A stretch of 64,000 nucleotides of DNA. Source: Flavobacteriaceae bacterium EG-1. GTDB taxonomy: Bacteria > Bacteroidota > Bacteroidia > Flavobacteriales > Flavobacteriaceae. This document shows positions 54,488-62,925 of the stretch, one piece after another. How positions within the stretch are numbered: the stretch's first letter is position 1; the number at the start of each line of letters is the position of its first letter. A model generated the notes under the pieces. It had not been told where the DNA came from. It worked only from the letters and a program-made list of their open reading frames with translations, and made no database searches. Location: the NCBI RefSeq assembly GCF_009649685.1, contig NZ_WJPK01000001.1:1244760-1308759 (forward strand), read 5' to 3'. Position numbers and translations under genes: made by a program.

Positions 54488-55825
54488 TTAAAAATTATCA
54501 TCATCCATATATTTTTTTATTTTACGTTCTTCCCATCCTTTGCCTAAAATAGGATTGTAGCCATAGGCTTCCATACCATGTGTAATTAACCCAATACCCC
54601 ATCCTACAATAGGAAACAGTACCCAAGGAAATTCTGTAGTTTGATAGTTTAATATGATTAAAAATGGAATAACAATACAATATGAAATAAGATTTGCATA
54701 GAATTTTTTAATTCGTTCTACTTTTTCTTTTGCCTTTTTATAATATTTATCATCAATATAAATTCTTTGAACTTCAACATTAGAAACTTGTTTGGTAAGC
54801 ATCGGCAGTTCTACACTAAAAGATGAAGTATCTTTATTAATATTTACTTTTCTATCTGTTAAAATTTGATATCGCTGTTTAATATTTTGTAATCCTACGC
54901 CACTACTTTTACGCACTACCTGTTTCGCCTGCAGATTATTACTAACTACTAACATATTTTCTTTTTCAAATACTTTTATGTGTAGCGGTCTTTCAGAGTT
55001 TACCACATTATGTTTTACAGCATTTTCTAATAGCAATTGTAGCGACAAAGGAATTATTTTGGCCTCAGGGTCAATACTTTGTTCAGGAATTTCAAAAACG
55101 ATGCTATCTTCAAAACGCATTTTTAATAAGCGAACATACGTTTTGGCAAATTGTAATTCTTCATCTACCGATATTAAATCTTTGTTTTTCTGTTCAAGTA
55201 CATACCTGTAAACCTTTGATAATGAGGTTGTAAATTTTTGAGCTTGATTAGGATCTTCTTCAATAAGGCTTGTTAAAACATTTAAACTATTAAATAAAAA
55301 ATGTGGGTCTAACTGATTTTTTAAGGCATCGAATTTTGCCGAAGCGGTACCCGCAATAATCTTTTGTTCTTTAACTTTATTTTCTTGCCAGTGTTTGTAG
55401 AAATGAAAGGCATAAAATGCTAAAGTAATGATCACCGCTATAAACATCGGAATCCAATACGAATAGTAACGCTGACTTGCTAAAAACGCTCCAATAGAAT
55501 CGCCAGCAATTACAACCTGAATAATAAGTCGGGAAATGAATATGGCAATAAAAGATGCAAGCATATTCAATAAAAAACCTAATCCTAAATTCTTAAAAGA
55601 GCTAATCAGACTACCATACTTAAGTCGAAATAAACGCCATGCGTATATATTTGCTAAATAGATAAGCGTGGACATAATTAAATTCTGATAGTATTCTTCC
55701 CAAGCTTCTTCCAAAGCATAACTACTATCTATAGCTCCTGTTGCATAAAGAATAACTAGTACTACGAAAAAAATTACGGTACCAATTATTAAGGAATTGA
55801 TGATATCCTTTACAAATCGCTGCAT
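54488..55825 (-). CDS. LytS-type membrane histidine kinase with C-terminal 2TM domain
   Basis: A 445-residue kinase. Four membrane segments (about 12-30, 50-65, 82-106, 124-143) are followed by the His_kinase dimerisation motif FDALKNQLDPHFLFNSLN with the phospho-acceptor His175, then a GHKL ATPase with the N box LLLENAVKHNVVN near 267 and GVGLQNIKQRYQIL near 312. The last 85 residues (361-445) are a 2TM domain: RIKKFYANLISY, GWGIGLITHGMEAYG, GKGWEERKIKKYM. A membrane domain after the ATPase is unusual for this class and would hold both ends of the kinase core at the membrane. It starts 4 bases after the DUF2141 gene ends. Confidence 0.92.
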   Translation of the reverse strand: MQRFVKDIINSLIIGTVIFFVVLVILYATGAIDSSYALEEAWEEYYQNLIMSTLIYLANIYAWRLFRLKYGSLISSFKNLGLGFLLNMLASFIAIFISRLIIQVVIAGDSIGAFLASQRYYSYWIPMFIAVIITLAFYAFHFYKHWQENKVKEQKIIAGTASAKFDALKNQLDPHFLFNSLNVLTSLIEEDPNQAQKFTTSLSKVYRYVLEQKNKDLISVDEELQFAKTYVRLLKMRFEDSIVFEIPEQSIDPEAKIIPLSLQLLLENAVKHNVVNSERPLHIKVFEKENMLVVSNNLQAKQVVRKSSGVGLQNIKQRYQILTDRKVNINKDTSSFSVELPMLTKQVSNVEVQRIYIDDKYYKKAKEKVERIKKFYANLISYCIVIPFLIILNYQTTEFPWVLFPIVGWGIGLITHGMEAYGYNPILGKGWEERKIKKYMDDDNF

Positions 55826-55829
55826 ACTA

Positions 55830-56258
55830 TTAGTAGTCTATTGTTAATTTTAAAGATTCGCCATTAACCACAAACTTAGCGGTATCCCATTTAGGTGGAC
55901 CCAATTTAGCCGGAGCATTATTAGAAGAGCCTACAGTTTCTTTTGGAAAGCCTAACATATTAGAGTCCAATTCATTATTGCTATTTTCATCATGGTAAGA
56001 CGATATGGCATAAGTACCATTAGAAACGTTTTTGAAAATTACTTTACAAGTACCATTTTCAATGGTACCATTAAGCCCCTTATCTATATTTTTCAACCAA
56101 GAATCGGCAGAATTATAAAGTCCTATTCTAATCTGGCCTTCATCGTTTTCAATATTATTAATAGTTACTTCAATATCATATGCATTTATGTCTTGTGCAA
56201 TAGCAGAATTAAAACAAAATAAAAATAACAGAATAGCAAATAACTTTTTCATATGCAT
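55830..56258 (-). CDS. Secreted DUF2141 family protein
   Basis: A 142-residue exported protein (signal about 1-21, ending AIAQ). The DUF2141 beta-sandwich is complete: YDIEVTINNIENDEGQIRIG near 27-46, CKVIFKNVSNGTYAISSYHDEN near 70-91, NELDSNMLGFPKETVGSSN near 93-111. The function is unknown. It is the first gene of the minus-strand run that continues with the LytS-type kinase after 4 bases, so an extracytoplasmic role linked to that kinase is possible. ATG at codon 3 is an alternative start. Confidence 0.86.
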   Translation of the reverse strand: MHMKKLFAILLFLFCFNSAIAQDINAYDIEVTINNIENDEGQIRIGLYNSADSWLKNIDKGLNGTIENGTCKVIFKNVSNGTYAISSYHDENSNNELDSNMLGFPKETVGSSNNAPAKLGPPKWDTAKFVVNGESLKLTIDY

Positions 56259-56389
56259 TTATTTAAAACAAATATTCATAACAAGTTAGTAATCTTAAAG
56301 AAATAAATACCGAGTTGTAGCATTTTAAGGATAGATTGTAAAAAAAGCAAAAGCGAAAATTAGCTATGTGCCACATGATCAAATTGCAT

Positions 56390-56397
56390 TAGTTTTG
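56390..56397 (+). promoter_or_regulatory. -7 promoter element very close to the FAD oxidoreductase start
   Basis: TAGTTTTG matches TAnnTTTG and ends 4 bases before the ATG at 56402. The expected transcription start then falls on or next to the start codon, which implies a leaderless message if this promoter is used. No TTG at -33 is seen. Confidence 0.4.
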
Positions 56398-56401
56398 CGG
56401 T

Positions 56402-57952
56402 ATGGTTAGAAACATTCAATTACGAGTTAGTCTAAAAGAGGAAGCGCAATTTGGGCTAAAAGCTAAAACAGCCAAATATTTAAGTGTTTCTGAAAGTGAT
56501 ATCGAAATTAAAATACTTCGGAAGTCTATTGATGCGCGTAAACCAAGCATCTATTTCAACTACAAATTAGAGGTTTACATTAACGAACCCATGCCCACTT
56601 CAAATGAGTATTCTTTTGATTATAAAAACGTTTCAAAATCCAAAGCCATTCACATTATTGGTTTTGGACCTGCAGGAATGTGGGCTGCACTACGCTGTTT
56701 GGAATTAGGATTCAAACCAATTGTTTTAGAACGTGGCAAAAACGTGCAAGACCGACGTCGCGATTTAAAAGCTATTAATCAAGATCACAATGTAAACGAA
56801 AATTCTAATTATTGTTTTGGCGAAGGCGGCGCAGGCACATATTCTGATGGCAAATTATATACCAGAAGTTTAAAACGTGGCGATGTACGTCGTGTTTTTG
56901 AAAGCTTAGTCTATCATGGTGCAACTGAGGAAATATTAATAGATGCGCACCCACATATTGGCACTAATAAACTACCAAAAATTGTAAAAAACATACGCGA
57001 AACAATAATTAATTGTGGTGGCGAAGTTCATTTTAATACCAAAGTAACTGATTTTAAAATAGTAGCTAATAAACTAAATGCTATAGTAATTAACCATACT
57101 AATGAAATAGAAGTAAATAGTGTAATTCTAGCAACAGGTCATTCGGCACGCGATATCTTCTATTTACTAGATAAAAAAGAAATAGCATTAAAGGCTAAGT
57201 CTTTTGCGATGGGGGTACGTGTAGAACATCCTCAGGAAATTATTGATGCCATACAGTACCATTGTTCAGGCAAAAGAAATGAATTATTACCTGCAGCAGC
57301 ATATAGTTTAGTGCATCAATCAAAAGGGCGTGGTGTATACTCCTTTTGCATGTGTCCGGGTGGGTTTATCGTACCAGCTGCAACAGCACCAGGTGAAGTT
57401 GTAGTAAACGGCATGTCACCTTCAAAAAGGAACAATCTTTTCGCAAATTCGGGCATTGTTGTAGCAATTGATGTAGAAAACGATTTGTTTAAATATGAAA
57501 AATTTGGAGCATTAAAGGGATTGGAATATCAAAAAAATTTAGAGCGTTTAGCATTCACTTCAGGTGGTAGAACGCAAACAGCACCAGCGCAGCGTTTAAC
57601 AGATTTCGTTGAAGGCAAGTTATCAAAAGACCTTAACCATACTTCCTACCAACCGGGACTAAAATCAGCTCCTTTACATTCTTTACTACCTAAATTAATA
57701 GGGAGTCGCCTTCGTGATGGTTTTGCCGAATTTGGAAAAAAAATGAAAGGTTATTACACATCGCAGGCGAATATAGTTGGCGTAGAATCGCGCACTTCAT
57801 CACCAATAACCATCCCAAGAAATAAGCAATTAGAACATCCACAGATAAAAGGATTGTTTCCTTGTGGCGAGGGTGGCGGCTATGCTGGTGGAATAGTATC
57901 TGCTGCTATGGATGGCGAGCGTTGTGCCGAAGCAGCAATAGCAGCATTGTAG
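56402..57952 (+). CDS. FAD-dependent oxidoreductase (COG2509 type)
   Basis: A 516-residue cytoplasmic flavoprotein. A 75-residue N-terminal domain (IQLRVSLKEEAQFGL, KILRKSIDARKPSIYF) precedes the FAD-binding Rossmann fold with GFGPAG at 87-92 and the acidic end VLERG near 110. Further motifs are CFGEGGAGTYSDGKLYTR near 142, VILATGHSARDI near 242 and the C-terminal PCGEGGGYAGGIVSAAMDG near 485. The family is widespread but its substrate is unknown. The downstream gap to the helicase gene is 87 bases. Confidence 0.9.
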   Translation: MVRNIQLRVSLKEEAQFGLKAKTAKYLSVSESDIEIKILRKSIDARKPSIYFNYKLEVYINEPMPTSNEYSFDYKNVSKSKAIHIIGFGPAGMWAALRCLELGFKPIVLERGKNVQDRRRDLKAINQDHNVNENSNYCFGEGGAGTYSDGKLYTRSLKRGDVRRVFESLVYHGATEEILIDAHPHIGTNKLPKIVKNIRETIINCGGEVHFNTKVTDFKIVANKLNAIVINHTNEIEVNSVILATGHSARDIFYLLDKKEIALKAKSFAMGVRVEHPQEIIDAIQYHCSGKRNELLPAAAYSLVHQSKGRGVYSFCMCPGGFIVPAATAPGEVVVNGMSPSKRNNLFANSGIVVAIDVENDLFKYEKFGALKGLEYQKNLERLAFTSGGRTQTAPAQRLTDFVEGKLSKDLNHTSYQPGLKSAPLHSLLPKLIGSRLRDGFAEFGKKMKGYYTSQANIVGVESRTSSPITIPRNKQLEHPQIKGLFPCGEGGGYAGGIVSAAMDGERCAEAAIAAL

Positions 57953-58039
57953 TAAGTTATTTCGCTTAAAACCTTAGAACCAAAAAATATAACTATTAAA
58001 GTGCCTTTTTAGACTTACCTTCGCAGCTTATTTATTTAT

Positions 58040-59368
58040 ATGACATTCAAAGATTTAGGCCTTGCAGCGCCAATATTAGATGCCCTCGAAGGTTTAGGGT
58101 ACTCCAACCCCACTCCCATACAGCAACAAGCGATTCCCATATTACTAAAGCGTAAAGACTTATTAGGGGTTGCACAAACAGGTACTGGTAAAACAGCAGC
58201 CTTTGGCATTCCCATACTACACCATTTATATGAAGCTAAAAAGCAAAATGGTACTAACGGTGGGCATTCAAACAAAAGAAAAATAAAGGCATTAATAGTT
58301 ACCCCAACGCGAGAATTAGCCATACAAATTGGAGAAAGCATAACCGATTATGGCAAGTATACCGGTATACGAAATACTGTAATTTTCGGAGGCGTAAAAC
58401 AAGGAAAACAAGTTAATACACTTAAAAATGGAGTAGATATACTTGTGGCCACACCAGGTAGACTTTTAGATCTAATGAATCAAGGGTTTATCACATTAAG
58501 AGATATTGAATTTGCTGTTCTCGATGAAGCCGATCAAATGCTTGATATGGGTTTTATACACGATATCAAAAAAATAATTGCCAAACTACCGTCGCAACGT
58601 CAGTCTCTTTTCTTTTCGGCAACAATGCCTAAAGACATCGTTGCACTTTCTCGAAAGATATTGGGAGATTTTGAGCAAGTAAGCATTCAACCAGAGCAAG
58701 CAACAGCGGAAAAAGTTGAACAAGGAGTTTATTTTGTAAGCAAAAAGAATAAAACCAAATTGTTGGTTCATTTATTAGAAGAACATCCACGAGATTCCGT
58801 TTTGGTATTTTCGCGCACCAAACATGGAGCCAATAAAATTGTAAAAAAATTGGATCAAGCTGGTATAAGATCTGCTGCCATACATGGTAACAAATCGCAA
58901 ACCGCAAGGCAGAAAGCTTTGGGAGCCTTTAAAGAAGGAAAATTAAAAGTTTTAGTAGCCACCGATATTGCCGCTAGAGGTATTGATGTAGAAGAATTAG
59001 CATTGGTCATTAATTTTGACTTACCCAATGTATCTGAAACCTATGTACACCGAATTGGAAGAACAGGTCGTGCAAGTGCAAGTGGTATTGCTTTATCTTT
59101 TTGCGATGTAGAAGAAAGAGCCTACTTGCGCGATATTGAAAAATTAATTAAACAAGAAGTACCAAAAATGCCTGAGCATCCGTTTACCGATAGTGATGAA
59201 GATGCGCAAGAACCAGCGCATCAACCGCGTAAACCTCGCAATTCAAATCAGTCTAGAAACAACAATAGAAATCGTAACCGCAACCGGAATAGTAATCGAT
59301 CAGCGAATTCTAATAATCGGAATTCTAGAAGGCGCTCCGGCAATAAAGGCAGTGAAAATAGATCGTAG
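58040..59368 (+). CDS. rhlE: DEAD-box ATP-dependent RNA helicase (RhlE type)
   Basis: A 442-residue RNA-unwinding ATPase. The Q motif and GYSNPTPIQ lie at about 3-28, Walker A AQTGTGKT with Lys51, PTRELA near 95, DEAD box VLDEADQML near 162, SAT near 195, and motif VI HRIGRTGRA near 338. The last 65 residues form a low-complexity Arg/Asn/Ser tail (RNNNRNRNRNRNSNRS and similar), typical of RhlE-type helicases for non-specific RNA binding. Such helicases act in ribosome assembly and mRNA decay, and often at low temperature. A good terminator follows. Confidence 0.95.
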   Translation: MTFKDLGLAAPILDALEGLGYSNPTPIQQQAIPILLKRKDLLGVAQTGTGKTAAFGIPILHHLYEAKKQNGTNGGHSNKRKIKALIVTPTRELAIQIGESITDYGKYTGIRNTVIFGGVKQGKQVNTLKNGVDILVATPGRLLDLMNQGFITLRDIEFAVLDEADQMLDMGFIHDIKKIIAKLPSQRQSLFFSATMPKDIVALSRKILGDFEQVSIQPEQATAEKVEQGVYFVSKKNKTKLLVHLLEEHPRDSVLVFSRTKHGANKIVKKLDQAGIRSAAIHGNKSQTARQKALGAFKEGKLKVLVATDIAARGIDVEELALVINFDLPNVSETYVHRIGRTGRASASGIALSFCDVEERAYLRDIEKLIKQEVPKMPEHPFTDSDEDAQEPAHQPRKPRNSNQSRNNNRNRNRNRNSNRSANSNNRNSRRRSGNKGSENRS

Positions 59369-59402
59369 TGATTTATTATATAACTACACCACCGAAATTT
59401 TT

Positions 59403-59431
59403 AAGACCCGATAATTGCTATCGGGTTTTAT
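59403..59431 (+). terminator. Rho-independent terminator of the helicase gene
   Basis: Stem AAGACCCGATA / TATCGGGTTTT with one G-T wobble and a 5-base loop, followed by a T/A-rich tail. Confidence 0.85.
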
Positions 59432-59446
59432 ATTTTAAAAAGCATC

Positions 59447-59454
59447 TATATTTG
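59447..59454 (+). promoter_or_regulatory. -7 promoter element of the peptidase E-like gene
   Basis: TATATTTG matches TAnnTTTG and ends 9 bases before the ATG, so the leader would be only a few bases. It follows the helicase terminator directly. Confidence 0.5.
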
Positions 59455-59463
59455 TAGGCAACT

Positions 59464-60156
59464 ATGAAAAGACAACTATTTATTTATGGCAGCGGAAGGC
59501 ATACTGTTCCTTTTTTAAACTATATGGCGAAAGCTACAGGAAAAGAAAAACCCAACTTTTGTTTTATTCCAACAGCAAGTGGTGAAGACCAAGATTATAT
59601 TAATTCTTTTTACGACGTATGTTCTCAAATAAATGTAATACCCCATGTGTTAAGCGTTTGGATAAATTCTTATGACCAAAAAGAATCTTTTGAAGAAATC
59701 ATCCAAAAAATGGATGCCATAGTTGTAGGTGGTGGAAATACACTAAATATGCTCGCTATTTGGAAAGCGCAAGGTATAGATACCGCTTTAAAAAATGCTT
59801 ATAATAATGGTGTTGTAATGGGTGGTGGCAGTGCAGGTTCATTGTGTTGGTTTAATGCAGGCACAACCGATTCTAGACCGGCAGCACTTAGCATTGTACA
59901 AGGAATGAAATTTCTTGATAAAAGCCATTGTCCGCATTACAATTCAGAAAAGTCGCGCAGACCATTGTATCATAACAATATTCTTTCCGGAAAGTTAACC
60001 GATGGTTATGCTTGTGATGATCGTTCTGCTATTCATTTTATAAATGAGAAAGTACATACTTCGGTGACTTTAAATGATGAAAATCAATCGTATTATGTCT
60101 ATGTAAAAGACGGTGAACTTATAGAAGAGCAAATACAGGGTACGGTTATTTCGTAG
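59464..60156 (+). CDS. Peptidase E-like (S51 family) protein
   Basis: A 230-residue cytoplasmic protein with the class I glutaminase-like fold. The nucleophile Ser123 lies in GGGSAGSLCWF, with VVGGGNTLNML at 87-97 and a His in LDKSHCPHYNSE near 155, which matches S51 peptidases (dipeptidase E hydrolyses N-terminal Asp-X dipeptides). Length and motifs fit the common bacterial PepE-like subgroup, which differs from cyanophycinases in lacking a long C-terminal part. The substrate is not certain. Confidence 0.87.
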   Translation: MKRQLFIYGSGRHTVPFLNYMAKATGKEKPNFCFIPTASGEDQDYINSFYDVCSQINVIPHVLSVWINSYDQKESFEEIIQKMDAIVVGGGNTLNMLAIWKAQGIDTALKNAYNNGVVMGGGSAGSLCWFNAGTTDSRPAALSIVQGMKFLDKSHCPHYNSEKSRRPLYHNNILSGKLTDGYACDDRSAIHFINEKVHTSVTLNDENQSYYVYVKDGELIEEQIQGTVIS

Positions 60157-60218
60157 TCTTCGCATGCTGAGCTATGGAAATGCGACATCATCGCAGCGCT
60201 ATTTGTAAATAGAACAAA

Positions 60219-60866
60219 ATGATAAAATGCTTGATATTTGATTGTGATGGTACTTTAGTTGATAGTGAATATCTCTGCAACCTCGGACTTGAAATTAAAT
60301 TAAGAGATTATGGAATAGAATCTTCAGCTAATGCAATGATGGAGAAATATAGAGGAGGAAAATTGGCTGAAATTTTGCAGTCTATTGAGAAAGAGCATAA
60401 CATTAATTTAAAAGAAAATTTTATTTCAGAGTATCGCAAATTAGTTGATGAACTTTTTGAAAAGGAGTTAAATCCGTGTGAAGGAGTATTAGAATTTTTA
60501 AATCAAAATACACTTTCAATATGCGTTGCTTCAAGTGGTCCGGCAAAAAAAATTAATAAAGCACTTGAAATAACCGATTTAAAAAAGTATTTCGGGGATA
60601 ATATATTTAGTTCTTATGAAATAAACTCATGGAAACCTGACCCTGATATATTTCTTTATGCAGCGAAAAAGATGGGAATGAATCCTGATGAGTGTTTAGT
60701 AATAGAAGATAGTACGAAAGGAATTGAATCTGGATTAGCAGCAGGAATGAAAACCATACTATTTAACCCAATGAATCTACACGAAAACATAATCAGAGTC
60801 CAGACTATTTATAATATGAACAAATTAAAGGATATAATATCAGCACATAATGCAGAGTACAAGTAA
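60219..60866 (+). CDS. HAD-superfamily phosphatase (beta-phosphoglucomutase-like subfamily)
   Basis: A 215-residue cytoplasmic hydrolase. HAD motif I FDCDGTLVDSE has the nucleophile Asp8 and acid Asp10; a helical cap (about 16-80) makes it subclass I; motif II is VASSGP near 103, and motif III/IV WKPDPDIFLYAAKKM and VIEDSTKGIESGLAAGM near 145-180. It resembles sugar-phosphate phosphatases such as YieH. The substrate is unknown. It is the last gene before the accessory repeat region. Confidence 0.88.
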   Translation: MIKCLIFDCDGTLVDSEYLCNLGLEIKLRDYGIESSANAMMEKYRGGKLAEILQSIEKEHNINLKENFISEYRKLVDELFEKELNPCEGVLEFLNQNTLSICVASSGPAKKINKALEITDLKKYFGDNIFSSYEINSWKPDPDIFLYAAKKMGMNPDECLVIEDSTKGIESGLAAGMKTILFNPMNLHENIIRVQTIYNMNKLKDIISAHNAEYK

Positions 60867-60966
60867 TAGTAGTTAAGTGTTAAGACTAAAGTACAAACAT
60901 AAAAAAAAGGTCAGTGTTAAACTGAAAAGTTAGTAAGTAAAGAACCGCTACTACTCATACACAAAT

Positions 60967-61210
60967 CCGAATGATGTAGCATTATTCATATCATTTTTAT
61001 TGTTTTTAAAAGTATTCAAATGTTCGCTACGCTCGGAACACCTGCGTCAACCAAAACCCCTTTCTCTTGCTTCGCATGTTGGAGGCACTAACATATCAAA
61101 TCTTTTTACGCAATCCGAATATCAATTGTTTATTCTCAAAACCACAAAATCCACATGTCACGCCCCTAAATAAAACGACGAACTGCCCATAGGGCTGGGT
61201 TAAGCATTAA
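60967..61210. repeat. Intergenic repeat, copy A
   Basis: This 244-base non-coding segment is matched by a diverged second copy at 62926-63275. Shared blocks in order include GATGTAGCATTATTCATATC, TTCGCTACGCTCGGAA, GAGGCACTAA, GCAATCCGA, CACAAAATCCAC, GTCACGCC and AACTGCCCATAG followed by CTG-GTT. Similarity fades soon after GTTAAGCATTAAT, 55-60 bases before the start codon of the gene at 61266. The rest of the gap 60867-61265 (60867-60966) holds AT-rich DNA with an A-run and a small palindrome AACT-GAAA-AGTT that also occurs before copy B, and no gene I can support. Confidence 0.75.
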
Positions 61211-61265
61211 TTTGGTCAATATATCTGCAAATAAATCGTTAGAAACCTAAACCAAATAATACCTT

Positions 61266-62672
61266 ATGAAAAAAGTAAGTTTCTTTTCCTTATTAATTTG
61301 TGTTGTATTCAGTATGTCATGTTCGAAAGAAGAAGATAATAAAACAAAAACATTTACATACCCTACCGCATGTTTAAATATCGCCAATACTGAAATAAAA
61401 TTAGGGGAAACCCTAGTTGTTTCAAACTGTTCAGAAGATGCAATTGAATACGAATATTTTTGGGGTGGCGAAGAAACGAGCTTAGATGAATTAAATAGTA
61501 AAATTTTTAATGAGTCGGGTACATTTAACCTAAGTTTAAATGCGATTAATGAGAATAATGCAGTTGACGTCTTTTCTAAGTTAATTACTATTCTACCGGC
61601 TGAGAATTCTGCTTACTTGCCAAGTTATATGGATCAAGGTAATTATTATTCATTAGCATGTGATATCAATCCTATTAATGGTGCAATGTATTATATAGAA
61701 AAATCAGATTCTTTTTATTATAGAGAAATTGATGAAAATTTTGAAGTAACTAAATCAATAAACTTAGGTGAAATAACAACTCATAATAATACTTCGAGTT
61801 ATCGTCTTGCATTTGCAATGTTTTTAGAAGATGGAGCTAGTTTTATACAAATTCCTTATAACACAGCTACATCTATAAGTAGAAAAGAATTTAAAGTAAA
61901 TAACAGCGGAATTAGTGAAAGTAATTTCGACCTATGGGAATTCGATTTAAACTATTTAAAGTTAAACGATAATTTGTTTTCTGTTGGTGGGCGTTATATG
62001 GAAAATGATGCAGGTAAAAATGTATATCATGCAACAGTAAATGAACTTGATCTATTAGGTAACATTGTTGAAAGTCATAACTTTTCAATCGAAGGTAGAG
62101 ATGCTCTTATAGGAAACCTAATTAGTACCTCTGATGGTTATATGGCATTCGGGGGTGTTTATGATGTTATTAAAGCAGATCAATATAATTTTGCAAATTA
62201 CAAATCAAAACTTTTCTATTTTAACAATGATTTTGAATTACAAAATACAATTGATTTAAGCGACGAATCTGTAAGTCGCTCGGCAACTTCATTTACAATC
62301 AATTATCATATAAAGGAAGTACCAAACTCAAATAATTTATTATTATATGGGCCTGGCACGCTTTATATAGTTAAACCAAATGGAGAAAAAGTAACTACAA
62401 TACCACTTGATTTAAGTTTTGGTACAAATTCTATTTTAGTGAAGGAAGAATATTTTATTCTATCAGAATTTGACCATCTGAAGAAATACGATTTTCAAGG
62501 TAATCTTTTGGCTCAAGTTAAACACCAAGCACTTACAACATCAGGAATATTTGATTATCACGGTGAAATTCTTTTCATGGCTACAAAAACCAGACAGTTT
62601 GATGATGGACATGCTGCTTGGCAAATGTACTTTAGCAAAGTAGATGACAACTTAAATTTTTTAAGTTTTTAA
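61266..62672 (+). CDS. Lipoprotein of unknown function with PKD-like N-terminus
   Basis: A 468-residue lipoprotein (lipobox SMSC, Cys19). After a short acidic linker, residues about 32-110 have a PKD/immunoglobulin-like pattern (YEYFWGGEETS, SGTFNLSLNAINENN). The remaining 350 residues are repeats of short beta segments such as GNLISTSDGYMAFGGVYD and NLLLYGPGTLYIVKPNG, consistent with a beta-propeller, but I do not recognise a family. No catalytic motif is visible. It follows repeat copy A and precedes the gap holding copy B; it looks like an accessory gene. Confidence 0.75.
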   Translation: MKKVSFFSLLICVVFSMSCSKEEDNKTKTFTYPTACLNIANTEIKLGETLVVSNCSEDAIEYEYFWGGEETSLDELNSKIFNESGTFNLSLNAINENNAVDVFSKLITILPAENSAYLPSYMDQGNYYSLACDINPINGAMYYIEKSDSFYYREIDENFEVTKSINLGEITTHNNTSSYRLAFAMFLEDGASFIQIPYNTATSISRKEFKVNNSGISESNFDLWEFDLNYLKLNDNLFSVGGRYMENDAGKNVYHATVNELDLLGNIVESHNFSIEGRDALIGNLISTSDGYMAFGGVYDVIKADQYNFANYKSKLFYFNNDFELQNTIDLSDESVSRSATSFTINYHIKEVPNSNNLLLYGPGTLYIVKPNGEKVTTIPLDLSFGTNSILVKEEYFILSEFDHLKKYDFQGNLLAQVKHQALTTSGIFDYHGEILFMATKTRQFDDGHAAWQMYFSKVDDNLNFLSF

Positions 62673-62925
62673 TTAGTAAAACTGTGCCTAACAATGGCTA
62701 AAGCAAATAGGGCAATAAGTGAGTAACTTTATGGTTTGGATTAATCTACTAAGTCCGCCAAATCTTTTGGATCTACTCATGTGATTTCTATTTTTAAAAA
62801 AGTAATTTGTGATAACACTGCACTAAGTTGGCAATTAAAAAAATAAGATAATTACAAAACAAAAAGCTCGGGATCGCAGGCCAGACAGAACTGAAAAGTT
62901 TTCTTGCCTGCCCTGCTTGCCATAG
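62673..62925. other. Non-coding stretch with attC-like end motifs
   Basis: This gap contains no supported gene. Near the end of the lipoprotein gene, GCCTAAC at 62686-62692 fits the integron attC R-box RYYYAAC, and GTTGGCA at 62827-62833 resembles, but does not fully match, the partner GTTRRRY; the 148-base distance is close to attC sizes. The inner arms pair poorly. GTTGGCAA recurs at 63263, at the edge of repeat B. The call as attC-like is tentative. Confidence 0.25.

Noticed and set aside
60160-60200. Hairpin TCGCAT...ATGCGA between the peptidase E-like and HAD genes
   Set aside because: Six-base stem with a 14-base loop and no T-run; not a convincing terminator.
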